A stretch of 64,000 nt of DNA from NCBI RefSeq assembly GCF_031846385.1, contig NZ_JAVRHV010000001.1, forward strand, positions 620,001 to 684,000, in the 5' to 3' direction. This DNA comes from Urechidicola vernalis (lineage in GTDB: Bacteria; Bacteroidota; Bacteroidia; Flavobacteriales; Flavobacteriaceae). Each line of letters starts with the position of its first letter. The first letter of the stretch is position 1. Under the pieces are notes generated by a model. The model was not told where the DNA came from and did no database searches. It saw only the letters and a program-made list of their open reading frames with translations. The position numbers were made by a program, and so were the translations under genes. Shown here in pieces: positions 35,693 to 44,679 of this stretch.

Positions 35693-35971
35693 ATGTTCGG
35701 TAAAGCATTTAAACCACGCAAATATTATGTTTTCGACTATAAGCCTAGGTATTATAGCGAGCGTAAGGAGCGTATTGCTAATTTACAAAACGAACAAGAA
35801 GAGAACGAATCAATTGGTCAAATAAAATTAACCAAAAACAATCTAAAAAACGATTGGGTTAGAAATACAAAAGCTGCGGCAGATAAGGGTACAACTAGAA
35901 GACTTGCTTTAATCATTACCATTTTAGTAGGAATTGTGGCTTATCTATTTGAACTCCACAAACTGTTTTAA
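35693..35971 (+). CDS. Small basic membrane protein, 92 aa
   Basis: A basic, tyrosine-rich N terminus (FKPRKYYVFDYKPRYYSERK) and a Lys/Asn-rich middle lead to one C-terminal membrane segment (LALIITILVGIVAYLFEL). Such genes are common beside ribH in Flavobacteriia and are sometimes mislabelled as riboflavin synthase subunits; nothing in the sequence supports that. The last base is shared with the mutL ATG (TAATG), so translational coupling is likely. Confidence 0.72.
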   Translation: MFGKAFKPRKYYVFDYKPRYYSERKERIANLQNEQEENESIGQIKLTKNNLKNDWVRNTKAAADKGTTRRLALIITILVGIVAYLFELHKLF

Positions 35972-37803
35972 TGTCAGATATTATTCAACTTTTACCTGAC
36001 CATGTAGCAAATCAAATTGCTGCGGGAGAGGTTGTGCAACGTCCTGCTTCTGTAGTAAAAGAATTACTAGAGAATTCTATCGATGCCGGAGCCACCAATA
36101 TAAAATTACTTTTAAAGGATGCTGGAAAGGCTTTGATTCAGGTAATTGACAATGGCAAAGGAATGAGCGAAACCGATGCAAGGTTATCGTTCGAAAGACA
36201 TGCCACGTCAAAAATCAGAACAGCCGAAGACTTATTCAATTTACAAACAAAAGGATTTCGTGGTGAAGCGCTCGCTTCAATTGCGGCCATTGCTCATATA
36301 GAATTAAAAACGAAACTAGATCTACAAGAATTAGGAACTCACATAAAAATTGAAGGGAGCGAAATTACATTGCAAGAGGTGGTCTCTACTCCTACTGGAA
36401 CTTCTTTATCGGTTAAAAACTTGTTTTATAATATTCCGGCAAGACGTAATTTCTTAAAATCAAATCAGGTTGAAACCAGACATATTATAGATGAATTTCA
36501 GCGTGTTGCTCTGGTACACCCAACTATTTCATTTTCATTGTATCATAACGATAATGAAGTGTATCGATTAAATGCTTCTAACCTACGTCAGCGAATTGTT
36601 GCTATTTTAGGTAAAAAGACAAACGAGCGACTGGTTCCTGTAAATGAAGATACAGACGTAGTTCAATTAACTGGATTTGTTACAAAACCAGAGTTTGTAA
36701 AAAAGAAACGTGGCGAGCAGTTCTTTTTTGTAAATGACCGATTTATTAAGAATTCTTATTTAAATCACGCGGTTAATAGTGCGTTTGAAGATTTGATATT
36801 ACCTGGTAATTATCCTTCATATTTCTTATATCTAACGGTACCACCTAATACTATTGATATAAACATACACCCTACAAAAACGGAGGTTAAATTTGATAAT
36901 GAAAAGGTATTATATGCTATTATCAGGGCAACTGTAAAGCATAGTTTGGGTCAGTATAACGTGTCTCCAGTATTAGATTTTAATAGAGATGCTGGTTTAG
37001 ATACTCCGTACAATTTTAAAGATAAAAAAGTTTCAAAAGCACCTCAAATAACGATTGATAGGGATTTCAATCCGTTTAAATCAGACGAACAAAAATCAAT
37101 CAGTTTCCCTTATAAAAGAGAACAAAAACAGGATTGGGAAAGTTTATATGTAGATATAAAAACTCCCGAAATTGATATTAAAAATATAGAAGTACAATCT
37201 GAATTAATTGAAACAGAATTGTTCGATGCAAAAGAAAGCATATCAAAAACGCATCAAATTCATCGAAAATATATTGTAAGTTCAATTAAATCTGGAATAG
37301 TTTTCATCAACCAAAACCTAGCACATCAACGTATTTTGTATGAAGAATACTTAACACATATTACGGTGAATGACGCTATGAGCCAACAACTGCTCTTTCC
37401 GTTAGATATTAATTTATCCAAAGATGATATACTATTGATTAAAGAACTAAGATCTGACATTGAAAGTACAGGGTTTTTATTCGACAAAATTGAAGATGAA
37501 AAAATAGTTGTGTCCGGAATTCCAGTTGCGATAAACGAAAGTCAAGTTATTTCCGTTTTAGAACAATTGTTAGAAGATATAAAAAATGAAATTCCAGAAA
37601 CCAGTTTTAGCCAAATAGATATAATGGCAAAAAGCATGGCTAAGAGTTTGGCCATTAAAAATGGAAAAACATTAAATGTTGAGGAACAGGAATCTCTAGT
37701 AGAAGATTTATTCTCATGTAAAGAACCTAATCATTCTCCATTTGGCAGACCAACCTTTATCTCGATGGAATTAAATGAAATAGATAAAAAATTTGACCTA
37801 TGA
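35971..37803 (+). CDS. mutL: DNA mismatch repair protein MutL
   Basis: 610 residues. The GHL ATPase domain is clear: IAAGEVVQRPASVVKELLEN, IDNGKGM, TKGFRGEALASIAAI. The transducer domain (FYNIPARRNFLKS, NDRFIKNSYLNHAV, DINIHPTKTEVKF) follows. The C-terminal dimerisation domain spans about 420-610. The DQHA(X)2E(X)4E endonuclease motif is replaced by NQNLAHQRILYEEYL, so the typical metal-binding nuclease signature is weak, while CKEPNHSPFGRP matches the C-terminal CPHGRP-type motif. It overlaps the next gene by 4 bp. Confidence 0.95.
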   Translation: MSDIIQLLPDHVANQIAAGEVVQRPASVVKELLENSIDAGATNIKLLLKDAGKALIQVIDNGKGMSETDARLSFERHATSKIRTAEDLFNLQTKGFRGEALASIAAIAHIELKTKLDLQELGTHIKIEGSEITLQEVVSTPTGTSLSVKNLFYNIPARRNFLKSNQVETRHIIDEFQRVALVHPTISFSLYHNDNEVYRLNASNLRQRIVAILGKKTNERLVPVNEDTDVVQLTGFVTKPEFVKKKRGEQFFFVNDRFIKNSYLNHAVNSAFEDLILPGNYPSYFLYLTVPPNTIDINIHPTKTEVKFDNEKVLYAIIRATVKHSLGQYNVSPVLDFNRDAGLDTPYNFKDKKVSKAPQITIDRDFNPFKSDEQKSISFPYKREQKQDWESLYVDIKTPEIDIKNIEVQSELIETELFDAKESISKTHQIHRKYIVSSIKSGIVFINQNLAHQRILYEEYLTHITVNDAMSQQLLFPLDINLSKDDILLIKELRSDIESTGFLFDKIEDEKIVVSGIPVAINESQVISVLEQLLEDIKNEIPETSFSQIDIMAKSMAKSLAIKNGKTLNVEEQESLVEDLFSCKEPNHSPFGRPTFISMELNEIDKKFDL

Positions 37804-38534
37804 TGAATCGAATAACCGATGCGGTTAAACATCTAATTATTGCCAATATCATTGTTTACGTGCTCATATTTGTAGTAAAAGTAAACTTTGGAGATGCTCT
37901 AGCTTTATATTTTCCAGAAAATGAAAATTTTGGATTTTGGCAATTCCTGACACATATGTTTGTACATGGAGGCACGATGCATCTTGTGTTTAACATGTAT
38001 GGCTTATGGGCATTTGGTACGCCGCTTGAACAAATGTGGGGTCGTAATAAGTTTTTATTCTTTTATTTCTCTGCTGGCCTTGGCGCTGGACTTATCTATA
38101 CTTTAGTTAATTATTATCAATTTAACGGAGTCTATGAGCAGTTAGTAAATATTGGGATGTCTAGTGAAGAAATACAAGCAATGTTGATTTCAGGGTCTTA
38201 TAACACGCAAATTTTAGAGCATGTTTCTCAAGCAAATCTTTCTTCTTTTTACGGCACGTACCATACACCAGCGGTAGGTGCTTCTGGTGCTGTCTATGGC
38301 GTTTTAGTGGCATTTGCTATGGCTTTCCCAAATGCGAAATTAGCATTGATCTTTTTCCCTATTCCAATTCCGGCGAAATATTTTATACCCGTAATTATAT
38401 TTGGTGATTTGTTCTTTGGATTGACTAAATATTCTGTTGGTAATGTCGCTCATTTTGCTCATATCGGCGGCGCCATAATTGGTTTTATAATCGCTTGGTA
38501 TTGGAAGAAAAATCAATTTACACGTTGGAACTAA
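37800..38534 (+). CDS. Rhomboid-family intramembrane serine protease, copy 1
   Basis: 244 residues and six to seven membrane segments. The rhomboid signatures are HMFVHGGTMHLVFNMYGLW in the second helix, GASGAVYGVL with the catalytic Ser near residue 163, and AHFAHIGGAIIGF with the catalytic His near 220. A loop of about 60 residues (about 105-160) is longer than in GlpG. The ATG overlaps the mutL stop. Confidence 0.92.
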   Translation: MMNRITDAVKHLIIANIIVYVLIFVVKVNFGDALALYFPENENFGFWQFLTHMFVHGGTMHLVFNMYGLWAFGTPLEQMWGRNKFLFFYFSAGLGAGLIYTLVNYYQFNGVYEQLVNIGMSSEEIQAMLISGSYNTQILEHVSQANLSSFYGTYHTPAVGASGAVYGVLVAFAMAFPNAKLALIFFPIPIPAKYFIPVIIFGDLFFGLTKYSVGNVAHFAHIGGAIIGFIIAWYWKKNQFTRWN

Positions 38535-39359
38535 ATGAGTATTGTTAACGACATAAAAAGAGCCTATAACCAAGCAAATACTGTAGAGAAGTTAATCTAC
38601 ATTCAAGTTGCTACGTTTATTCCATTTTTGATTGCGAGGAACTTTATTATTAATTGGTTTACATTAAAACCATCTCTTGAAGTATTCTTAACACAACCTT
38701 GGACTATCTTAACATATGGTTTTTTTCATGGAAGTTTTATTCATGTCCTCTTCAACCTATTATTCTTATACTATGTTGGAAATTTATTTTTGAATTTCTT
38801 TACTACAAAACAGTTCATCAATTACTTTTTATTTGGAATTTTAGGAGGTGGAATCGCATTTTTAGTAATGGCTCCTTCTGGTTTTCTAATTGGATCCTCT
38901 GCAGGAATTATGGCTGTATTAGTTGGCCTAACTACTAAAATTCCAAACTATGAAATACGCCTAAATCTTATTGGTGGTGTTAAATTATGGGTAATTACTG
39001 CAATTTATGTTGCTGTTAGTATTGTTGGCTTGGACGGGACTAATCCTGGAGGAAATATGGCTCATTTGGGTGGTGCACTTATCGGTTTTTTATATACAAA
39101 GCAACTAGAAAAAGGTAATGATATCGGTCGTTTTTTAGAAATGATTATCAATTCTATTGCAAATTTATTCAAACCGAAAAATAAAAAACCGCTTAGAACC
39201 GTTCATAAAAAGAACAATATAAAACGGAAACCTTCTTATAAGGAAGAAAATACCAAACAAAAGAAAATAGATGGCATTTTAGACAAAATAAGCAAATCGG
39301 GTTATGAGAGTTTAACCAAAGAAGAAAAGGAATTCTTATTTAAGGTTGGTAAAAAGTAA
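38535..39359 (+). CDS. Rhomboid-family intramembrane serine protease, copy 2
   Basis: 274 residues, starting directly after the copy 1 stop. GFFHGSFIHVLFNLLFLYYV, IGSSAGIMAVLVGL (catalytic Ser near 120) and GGNMAHLGGALIGFLY (catalytic His near 177) are present. A basic cytoplasmic tail of about 75 residues follows (KPKNKKPLRTVHKKNN, then KIDGILDKISKSGYESLTKE), typical of Bacteroidota rhomboids. Substrates are unknown for both copies. Confidence 0.92.
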   Translation: MSIVNDIKRAYNQANTVEKLIYIQVATFIPFLIARNFIINWFTLKPSLEVFLTQPWTILTYGFFHGSFIHVLFNLLFLYYVGNLFLNFFTTKQFINYFLFGILGGGIAFLVMAPSGFLIGSSAGIMAVLVGLTTKIPNYEIRLNLIGGVKLWVITAIYVAVSIVGLDGTNPGGNMAHLGGALIGFLYTKQLEKGNDIGRFLEMIINSIANLFKPKNKKPLRTVHKKNNIKRKPSYKEENTKQKKIDGILDKISKSGYESLTKEEKEFLFKVGKK

Positions 39360-40388
39360 ATGAAGAAACTATCGTGGCTCAATAGGTTTATCTATTTTGT
39401 AAATAGCATTATTGCATTTCTTTTGCTCTGCTCCTATTTATTACCTTACATTTCGCCACAAACTTTCCCTTTACTTTCATTACTTAGTTTATTAGTTCCC
39501 GTTCTAATTTTGGCAAATCTTGCTTTTGTCTTGTATTGGCTTATAAAACTTAGAAAGCAATTCTTAATATCATTAATTGTATTACTTATAGGATTTACGA
39601 CGGTTACTTCTTTTTTCAGAATCTCTGAAAAACAAGTGATTCTGAATGATGATTTAAAGGTTATGAGCTACAACGTACGTTTATTTAACTTATATAATTG
39701 GAAACCTGAAAGTAGCGATTCTATTCGAAAAAACATCGTAGAATTTGTTCATGAAAAATCTCCTGATATTGTTTGCTTTCAAGAGTTTGTAAATGATTAT
39801 TCTGGTTCTTTTAAATATAAATATCGATTTGTAAATTCTAAAAACGCAGACAATAAACGCATACGTTTTGGTCAAGCCATTTATTCAAAATTTAAGATAA
39901 TTAACAGTGGCTCTATAAATTTTAAAAGCAATACTAATAATGCTATTTACGCAGATATTGTTAAGGAAAAAGACACTTTCAGAGTTTACAATGTGCATTT
40001 AGAATCTTTAAAGATTCAATTAGATCAAGAAAATTTGGGTGAAGAAGACTCTGAAAAATTGAGAAAAAGATTACAAACAAAGTTTGGAAAACAAGTAGAT
40101 CAAGTCAATTTACTTCTTGAAAACGAGAAAAACTCTCCCTACAAAACTATAATCTGTGGTGATTTTAACAATACCGCTTTTTCATGGGTCTACAATCAGC
40201 TAAAAGGAGACAAAAACGATGCGTTTGTTGAGGCGGGTGACGGATTCGGAAAATCATACGACTATTTTCTTCCAGCGCGAATTGATTTTATTTTACCTAA
40301 TGAAGCTTTTACAGTAAACAATTTTAAAAACTATTTTGTCGATTATTCAGATCACTACCCAATAATGACCCGTTTACAATTGCAATAA
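39360..40388 (+). CDS. Membrane-anchored endonuclease/exonuclease/phosphatase (EEP) family protein
   Basis: 342 residues. Three N-terminal membrane helices (about 10-85) are followed by an EEP hydrolase domain: MSYNVRLFN, VCFQEFVND, VYNVHLESLK, CGDFNNTAFSWVYNQL and DYSDHYPIMTRLQ give the metal and catalytic Asn/Asp/His set. The domain faces outside the cytoplasm if the helix count is right. Nuclease or phosphodiesterase activity is possible. It abuts the rhomboid stop (TAAATG). Confidence 0.88.
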   Translation: MKKLSWLNRFIYFVNSIIAFLLLCSYLLPYISPQTFPLLSLLSLLVPVLILANLAFVLYWLIKLRKQFLISLIVLLIGFTTVTSFFRISEKQVILNDDLKVMSYNVRLFNLYNWKPESSDSIRKNIVEFVHEKSPDIVCFQEFVNDYSGSFKYKYRFVNSKNADNKRIRFGQAIYSKFKIINSGSINFKSNTNNAIYADIVKEKDTFRVYNVHLESLKIQLDQENLGEEDSEKLRKRLQTKFGKQVDQVNLLLENEKNSPYKTIICGDFNNTAFSWVYNQLKGDKNDAFVEAGDGFGKSYDYFLPARIDFILPNEAFTVNNFKNYFVDYSDHYPIMTRLQLQ

Positions 40389-40413
40389 ATTCACTTTTTT
40401 TTATGATTGTGAT

Positions 40414-40446
40414 TTTGTTGAAATCATCTTTGAATCTATATCTTTG
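40414..40446 (+). promoter_or_regulatory. Promoter of the histidine-phosphatase gene
   Basis: TTTG at 40414-40417 is 21 bp from TATCTTTG (40439-40446), a full match to the Bacteroidota consensus, 20 bp before the ATG. Confidence 0.6.
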
Positions 40447-40466
40447 GGTTCACTTAATTATTAACT

Positions 40467-40976
40467 ATGCAAAAACTACTACTCACGCTAATTGTCGTCT
40501 TTTCATTAAACGCAATTAATGCACAAGAAAACTCAACCGACGAAACAACTACCTACTACTTAGTTCGACATGCTGAAAAAGATCTTAGCGACAAAACAAA
40601 TAGAGACCCTGCTTTAACAGAAATTGGACATGCCAGAGCCAAGAATTTGGTTAAAGTATTACAAGAAGTGAAATTTGATGCTGTTTATTCTACAGATTAC
40701 AAAAGAACAAGAGACACCGCAAAACCTCTTGCGGAAGCCAACAATTTAGATTTACAATTATACAACCCAAGAAATATAGATTACCAAGGGTTCCAAGAAA
40801 AAACGAAGGGTCAAACCGTTTTAATTGTAGGTCATAGTAACACAACTCCTTACTTTTCGAATGGACTGCTAGGAAAGGAAGCCTATGAAAATTTGGACGA
40901 ATCTATCTATAACAACTTATATATCGTTACAGTTACAAACGGCGTTGCTACAAGTATGGTGTTAAAAATCGATTAA
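40467..40976 (+). CDS. Exported histidine phosphatase family protein
   Basis: 169 residues with a signal peptide (KLLLTLIVVFSLNAINAQ). The RHG-type catalytic motif YYLVRHAEKD, then LTEIGHARAKNLVKVL, STDYKRTRDTA and IVGHSNTTPYF, define the histidine phosphatase (SixA/PGM) fold. Export suggests a periplasmic phosphatase rather than SixA itself. Confidence 0.9.
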   Translation: MQKLLLTLIVVFSLNAINAQENSTDETTTYYLVRHAEKDLSDKTNRDPALTEIGHARAKNLVKVLQEVKFDAVYSTDYKRTRDTAKPLAEANNLDLQLYNPRNIDYQGFQEKTKGQTVLIVGHSNTTPYFSNGLLGKEAYENLDESIYNNLYIVTVTNGVATSMVLKID

Positions 40977-41041
40977 TTTTTATTCAATTCTTGTAACAAA
41001 ACTTCTCAATGAACATCTAACAACAATAAATAATACAACAG

Positions 41042-42592
41042 ATGAAACTATTAAAAATTGCAATCTTTGTGGTTGCTTCCACCCTATTAATATCTTGTGG
41101 TGGTCAAAAATCTACTACTGCTTCAAACAACAAAATTGAACCGGTAAAATTTCATATCAATCTTAATGATCGATCTAATGATACTTTTAAAGTTAAGGTT
41201 ACAGCACCGGAACTAACTTCAGAAAACAACATTTATCAATTTGCTTCAACGGCACCCGGTACATACACTGTTATGAATATTGGGCGATTCGTAAAAACAT
41301 TCGAAGCCTTTGACGACAAAGGAAATCCTATTGAAACGAATAAAGTATCTGTAAATCAATATGAATTTGCACAACCAGAGAAAGTAGCCTTAATTAACTA
41401 TGAAATTTCTGAGACATTTGATACTGAAGTAAAAGAATTACCAATTTACCCAATGTGCGGAACTTCAATAGAAGAAAACCATGCGCTTATAAATGCACAT
41501 GCTGTTTTAGGTTATTTTAAAGGGAAACAAGCAACACCAATGAATATAAAAATTGATTATCCTGAAAACTGGTTAGCAGGAACTGCTTTATCTTTAAATA
41601 GTGATAATTCTTATTCAGCGAATACTTTTGATCATGCGGTGGATTCTCCAATACTTTTAGGGGAATTAACAACAGCTTCAATGGAAGTTTCTGGTACAAA
41701 AGTTGACATTTTAACTTATTCAGAAAAAGGAATGATAACATCTGAGATGGTTCTAGAATCAATGAAAGATATGATCATTTCTGCTGATAAGTTTTTAGGC
41801 GGATTACCAGTAGATCGTTACACATTTTTATTCCATTTTGAAACTAATGGAAAACCAATTAACGGTGCCTGGGAGCATTCTTATAGTTCAGAATACACCA
41901 ATCAAGAAAAGCCCTGGAATGAGATTGAGCAAAACATGAAAGATATGGCTTCACATGAGTTTTTTCATATTGTAACTCCGTTAAACATTCATAGTGAAAT
42001 TATCCAGGAATTTAATTTTATTCAACCAGTACCTTCAAGACATCTTTGGTTATATGAAGGAACCACAGAATGGGCTGCACATATGATGCAGTTTAAAGCA
42101 GGGCAAAAATCTATGGATGATTATCTTAAAATGTTACGAAGGAAAGTATATATCTCTGAGCAATATTACAAGTCAGAATTTAGTCTGCTAGATTTATCAT
42201 TGAAAAGTTTTACCAAAGAAGGACATGAAAAATATGGTGATATTTATATGGGAGGTGCTTTAGTTGCTGGACTGTTAGATATTAGACTTTTAGAACTTTC
42301 TAATGGAGAAAAAGGATTGAGCGATGTGATTAATCAACTAGCAAAAATTTACGGACCTAATAAAGCCTTTGACGATGCTACGTTCTTTCAATATTTTACA
42401 GATTTCACATATCCAGAGATCGGAGATTTCTTAAACTCTTATGTAAAAGAAAAAAATGCATTGCCTTATAAAGAGTATTATCAAAAAGTTGGAATCTCTT
42501 TCAATGCTGAAGACATGACCTTTATTTTAGACGAAAATGCTTCAGAAAAACAATTGGCTTTGAGAAGTGCATGGGCTAAGCAATTAGATTAA
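41042..42592 (+). CDS. M61-family metallopeptidase lipoprotein
   Basis: 516 residues with a lipobox (LLISC-GGQ). The gluzincin motif SHEFFHIVTPLNIHSE (HExxH) lies near residue 304, and the third ligand is in LYEGTTEWAAHMM. The N-terminal beta domain (about 35-180) is that of M61 glycyl aminopeptidases. The C-terminal PDZ domain found in longer members is missing: the protein ends soon after the helical domain. It is probably periplasmic or surface-located. Confidence 0.88.
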   Translation: MKLLKIAIFVVASTLLISCGGQKSTTASNNKIEPVKFHINLNDRSNDTFKVKVTAPELTSENNIYQFASTAPGTYTVMNIGRFVKTFEAFDDKGNPIETNKVSVNQYEFAQPEKVALINYEISETFDTEVKELPIYPMCGTSIEENHALINAHAVLGYFKGKQATPMNIKIDYPENWLAGTALSLNSDNSYSANTFDHAVDSPILLGELTTASMEVSGTKVDILTYSEKGMITSEMVLESMKDMIISADKFLGGLPVDRYTFLFHFETNGKPINGAWEHSYSSEYTNQEKPWNEIEQNMKDMASHEFFHIVTPLNIHSEIIQEFNFIQPVPSRHLWLYEGTTEWAAHMMQFKAGQKSMDDYLKMLRRKVYISEQYYKSEFSLLDLSLKSFTKEGHEKYGDIYMGGALVAGLLDIRLLELSNGEKGLSDVINQLAKIYGPNKAFDDATFFQYFTDFTYPEIGDFLNSYVKEKNALPYKEYYQKVGISFNAEDMTFILDENASEKQLALRSAWAKQLD

Positions 42593-42613
42593 TCTCAAAT
42601 CATCCTAAATATA

Positions 42614-42653
42614 AATCCCGTAGAATTTGAAATTCTACGGGATTCTTGTTTTA
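42614..42653 (+). terminator. Terminator after the M61 peptidase gene
   Basis: A near-perfect palindrome AATCCCGTAGAATTT-G-AAATTCTACGGGATT is followed by CTTGTTTT. It lies 21 bp after the stop. Confidence 0.88.
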
Positions 42654-42699
42654 ATTTCTATTTTAAAAAATAATAGTATTTTCACGTAAAATTTATGAA

Positions 42700-44526
42700 A
42701 TGTTAGAACTCGCTGGAATAATTATTTTAGGAATATTGGCACAATGGGTAGCATGGAAATTTAAAATCCCTGCCATTTTACCACTAATTTTAATTGGATT
42801 GTTTGTTGGTCCATTTGCCGCAGAATTTCTTTCTTCCGATGGTACAAAGTGGATAGAGCCTATTTGGAATGGAGAAGAAGGCTTATTTCCTGGTAGTGGC
42901 TTGTTCTATTTTGTTTCATTAGCGATAAGTATAATACTGTTTGAAGGTGGTCTTACATTAAGAATGAGTGAAATTAAAAATGTTGCTCCTTCCATTTCTA
43001 AATTAATCACTCTAGGGTCTCTTGTAACCTTTTTTTGTGCAGGGATTGCGGCACACCATTTAATGCAACTCTCTTGGGAAATGTCTTTTCTTTTCTCTGC
43101 TTTGATTATAGTAACGGGTCCTACGGTAATTACTCCTATCCTTAGAAATATTCCACTTAAAAAAGATGTTTCTACAATATTAAAATGGGAGGGGATTCTC
43201 ATCGATCCTATTGGAGCATTAGTTGCCGTTTTAGTATATGAATTTATAAGTGTTGAAGGTGGTGGTGAGTTTACAAAAACAGCATTTATTGAATTTGGAA
43301 AAGTGGTCTTGTTTGGCTCTACTTTTGGATTTACTTTCGCACATGCCTTAAATTTTGCCATGAACAGAAGGTTAATTCCACATTACTTATTGAACATCTT
43401 CGCATTAGCGAGTGTATTAGGGGTATTTGTCTTATCGGATAGCTTTGCACATGAATCTGGTTTACTTGCAGTTGTTGTTATGGGTATGGTTTTAGGAAAT
43501 TCAAATTCGCCTTATTTAAAAGACCTTCTCTATTTTAAAGAATCTCTGAGTATCCTTTTAATTTCAATATTATTTATTCTGCTATCAGCCAATATCAATT
43601 ATGAAGATTTACTGCTCATATTCAATTGGAATACTGCTATCCTATTCGCTATTATTATTTTTGTAATTCGTCCACTAGGAGTTTTCTTATCTACTCATAA
43701 TTCCAAATTAAAAATTAACGAAAAATTATTTATAAGTTGGGTTGGTCCTCGTGGTATTGTAGCTGCTGGTATTGCTTCTTTATTTGGATTGGAGTTAGCA
43801 CATCGTGGTTTTGAAGGTGCAGAATATATTACACCCCTTGTATTTACAATAGTATTAGGAACCGTTTTACTTAATGCGACAACGGCTAGGTTGTTCGCTA
43901 AAGTAGCTGGGGTTTTTCTTACCAAATCTGATGGAATTTTAATTGTTGGTGCTGCAGAATTTTCTAGATTGATCGGGAGTTACTTACTAAAAAATAATAG
44001 AAACGTTGTTCTAATTGACAACAACCAAAACAACGTTAGAAAATCTAAAGAATTAGGACTTGAAGCCATCAATACAGATATTTATTCTGATACTTTAATC
44101 GACAATATTGAATTGAGCGATGTCGGGTATTTAATGGCTTTAACAGGAAATGCAGATATTAATAACTACGTTATTACAAAATTTAGTGAACAGTTTGGAG
44201 AAAATGGAACCTTTAGATTGGTTTCAGAAGAAGAAAAAAACAATAAAGATAACAACCCTGAAATAGGCCTTTTCTCACATACGGATGATTTTAATTCCCT
44301 CACCGAAGTTTCAAGAAATTATCCGGATATATATGAGGTTCCTCTCAATAATCTTGAGCACTTTCAAAAACTGATTGCTGCTACAGAGAAAGAGCCAAAT
44401 AGTATTCCATTATTCATTAAAGATGGTAATGGAGAACTTGAAATTATATCTTCATATAATACTACAATTGAAAGTATCGGCAAGAAATATAAACTTGTGA
44501 TTCTCGGAAAAAAAATTAATTCTTAA
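42700..44526 (+). CDS. CPA1-type sodium/proton antiporter with TrkA-N domain
   Basis: 608 residues. Twelve to thirteen membrane segments cover about 1-400, with the CPA signature near SALIIVTGPTVITPIL and WEGILIDPIGALVAVLVYEF, where the paired acidic residues give proton exchange. The C-terminal cytoplasmic part begins with a Rossmann fold (ILIVGAAEFSRLIGSYLL, VVLIDNNQNNV), as in RCK/TrkA-N regulated antiporters. It probably exports Na+ or K+ in exchange for H+, consistent with a marine lifestyle. It is monocistronic. Confidence 0.9.
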   Translation: MLELAGIIILGILAQWVAWKFKIPAILPLILIGLFVGPFAAEFLSSDGTKWIEPIWNGEEGLFPGSGLFYFVSLAISIILFEGGLTLRMSEIKNVAPSISKLITLGSLVTFFCAGIAAHHLMQLSWEMSFLFSALIIVTGPTVITPILRNIPLKKDVSTILKWEGILIDPIGALVAVLVYEFISVEGGGEFTKTAFIEFGKVVLFGSTFGFTFAHALNFAMNRRLIPHYLLNIFALASVLGVFVLSDSFAHESGLLAVVVMGMVLGNSNSPYLKDLLYFKESLSILLISILFILLSANINYEDLLLIFNWNTAILFAIIIFVIRPLGVFLSTHNSKLKINEKLFISWVGPRGIVAAGIASLFGLELAHRGFEGAEYITPLVFTIVLGTVLLNATTARLFAKVAGVFLTKSDGILIVGAAEFSRLIGSYLLKNNRNVVLIDNNQNNVRKSKELGLEAINTDIYSDTLIDNIELSDVGYLMALTGNADINNYVITKFSEQFGENGTFRLVSEEEKNNKDNNPEIGLFSHTDDFNSLTEVSRNYPDIYEVPLNNLEHFQKLIAATEKEPNSIPLFIKDGNGELEIISSYNTTIESIGKKYKLVILGKKINS

Positions 44527-44679
44527 TAAGGAGTATTTGTTAATTGTATCACAATAATCACCTCTACTTTCAAATTAAATCTACTTTACAAGTTTATTGT
44601 AGATATTAAAGCGTAATTTCGCGCCCTGAAAATCAGATTTATAGATGCGGGTGTGTCTGTGAATCGTTAAACACAGAAC

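Noticed and set aside
35693..35971. The 92-residue protein as a riboflavin synthase subunit
   Set aside because: Only the position next to ribH suggests it; the sequence is a basic tail with one membrane helix.
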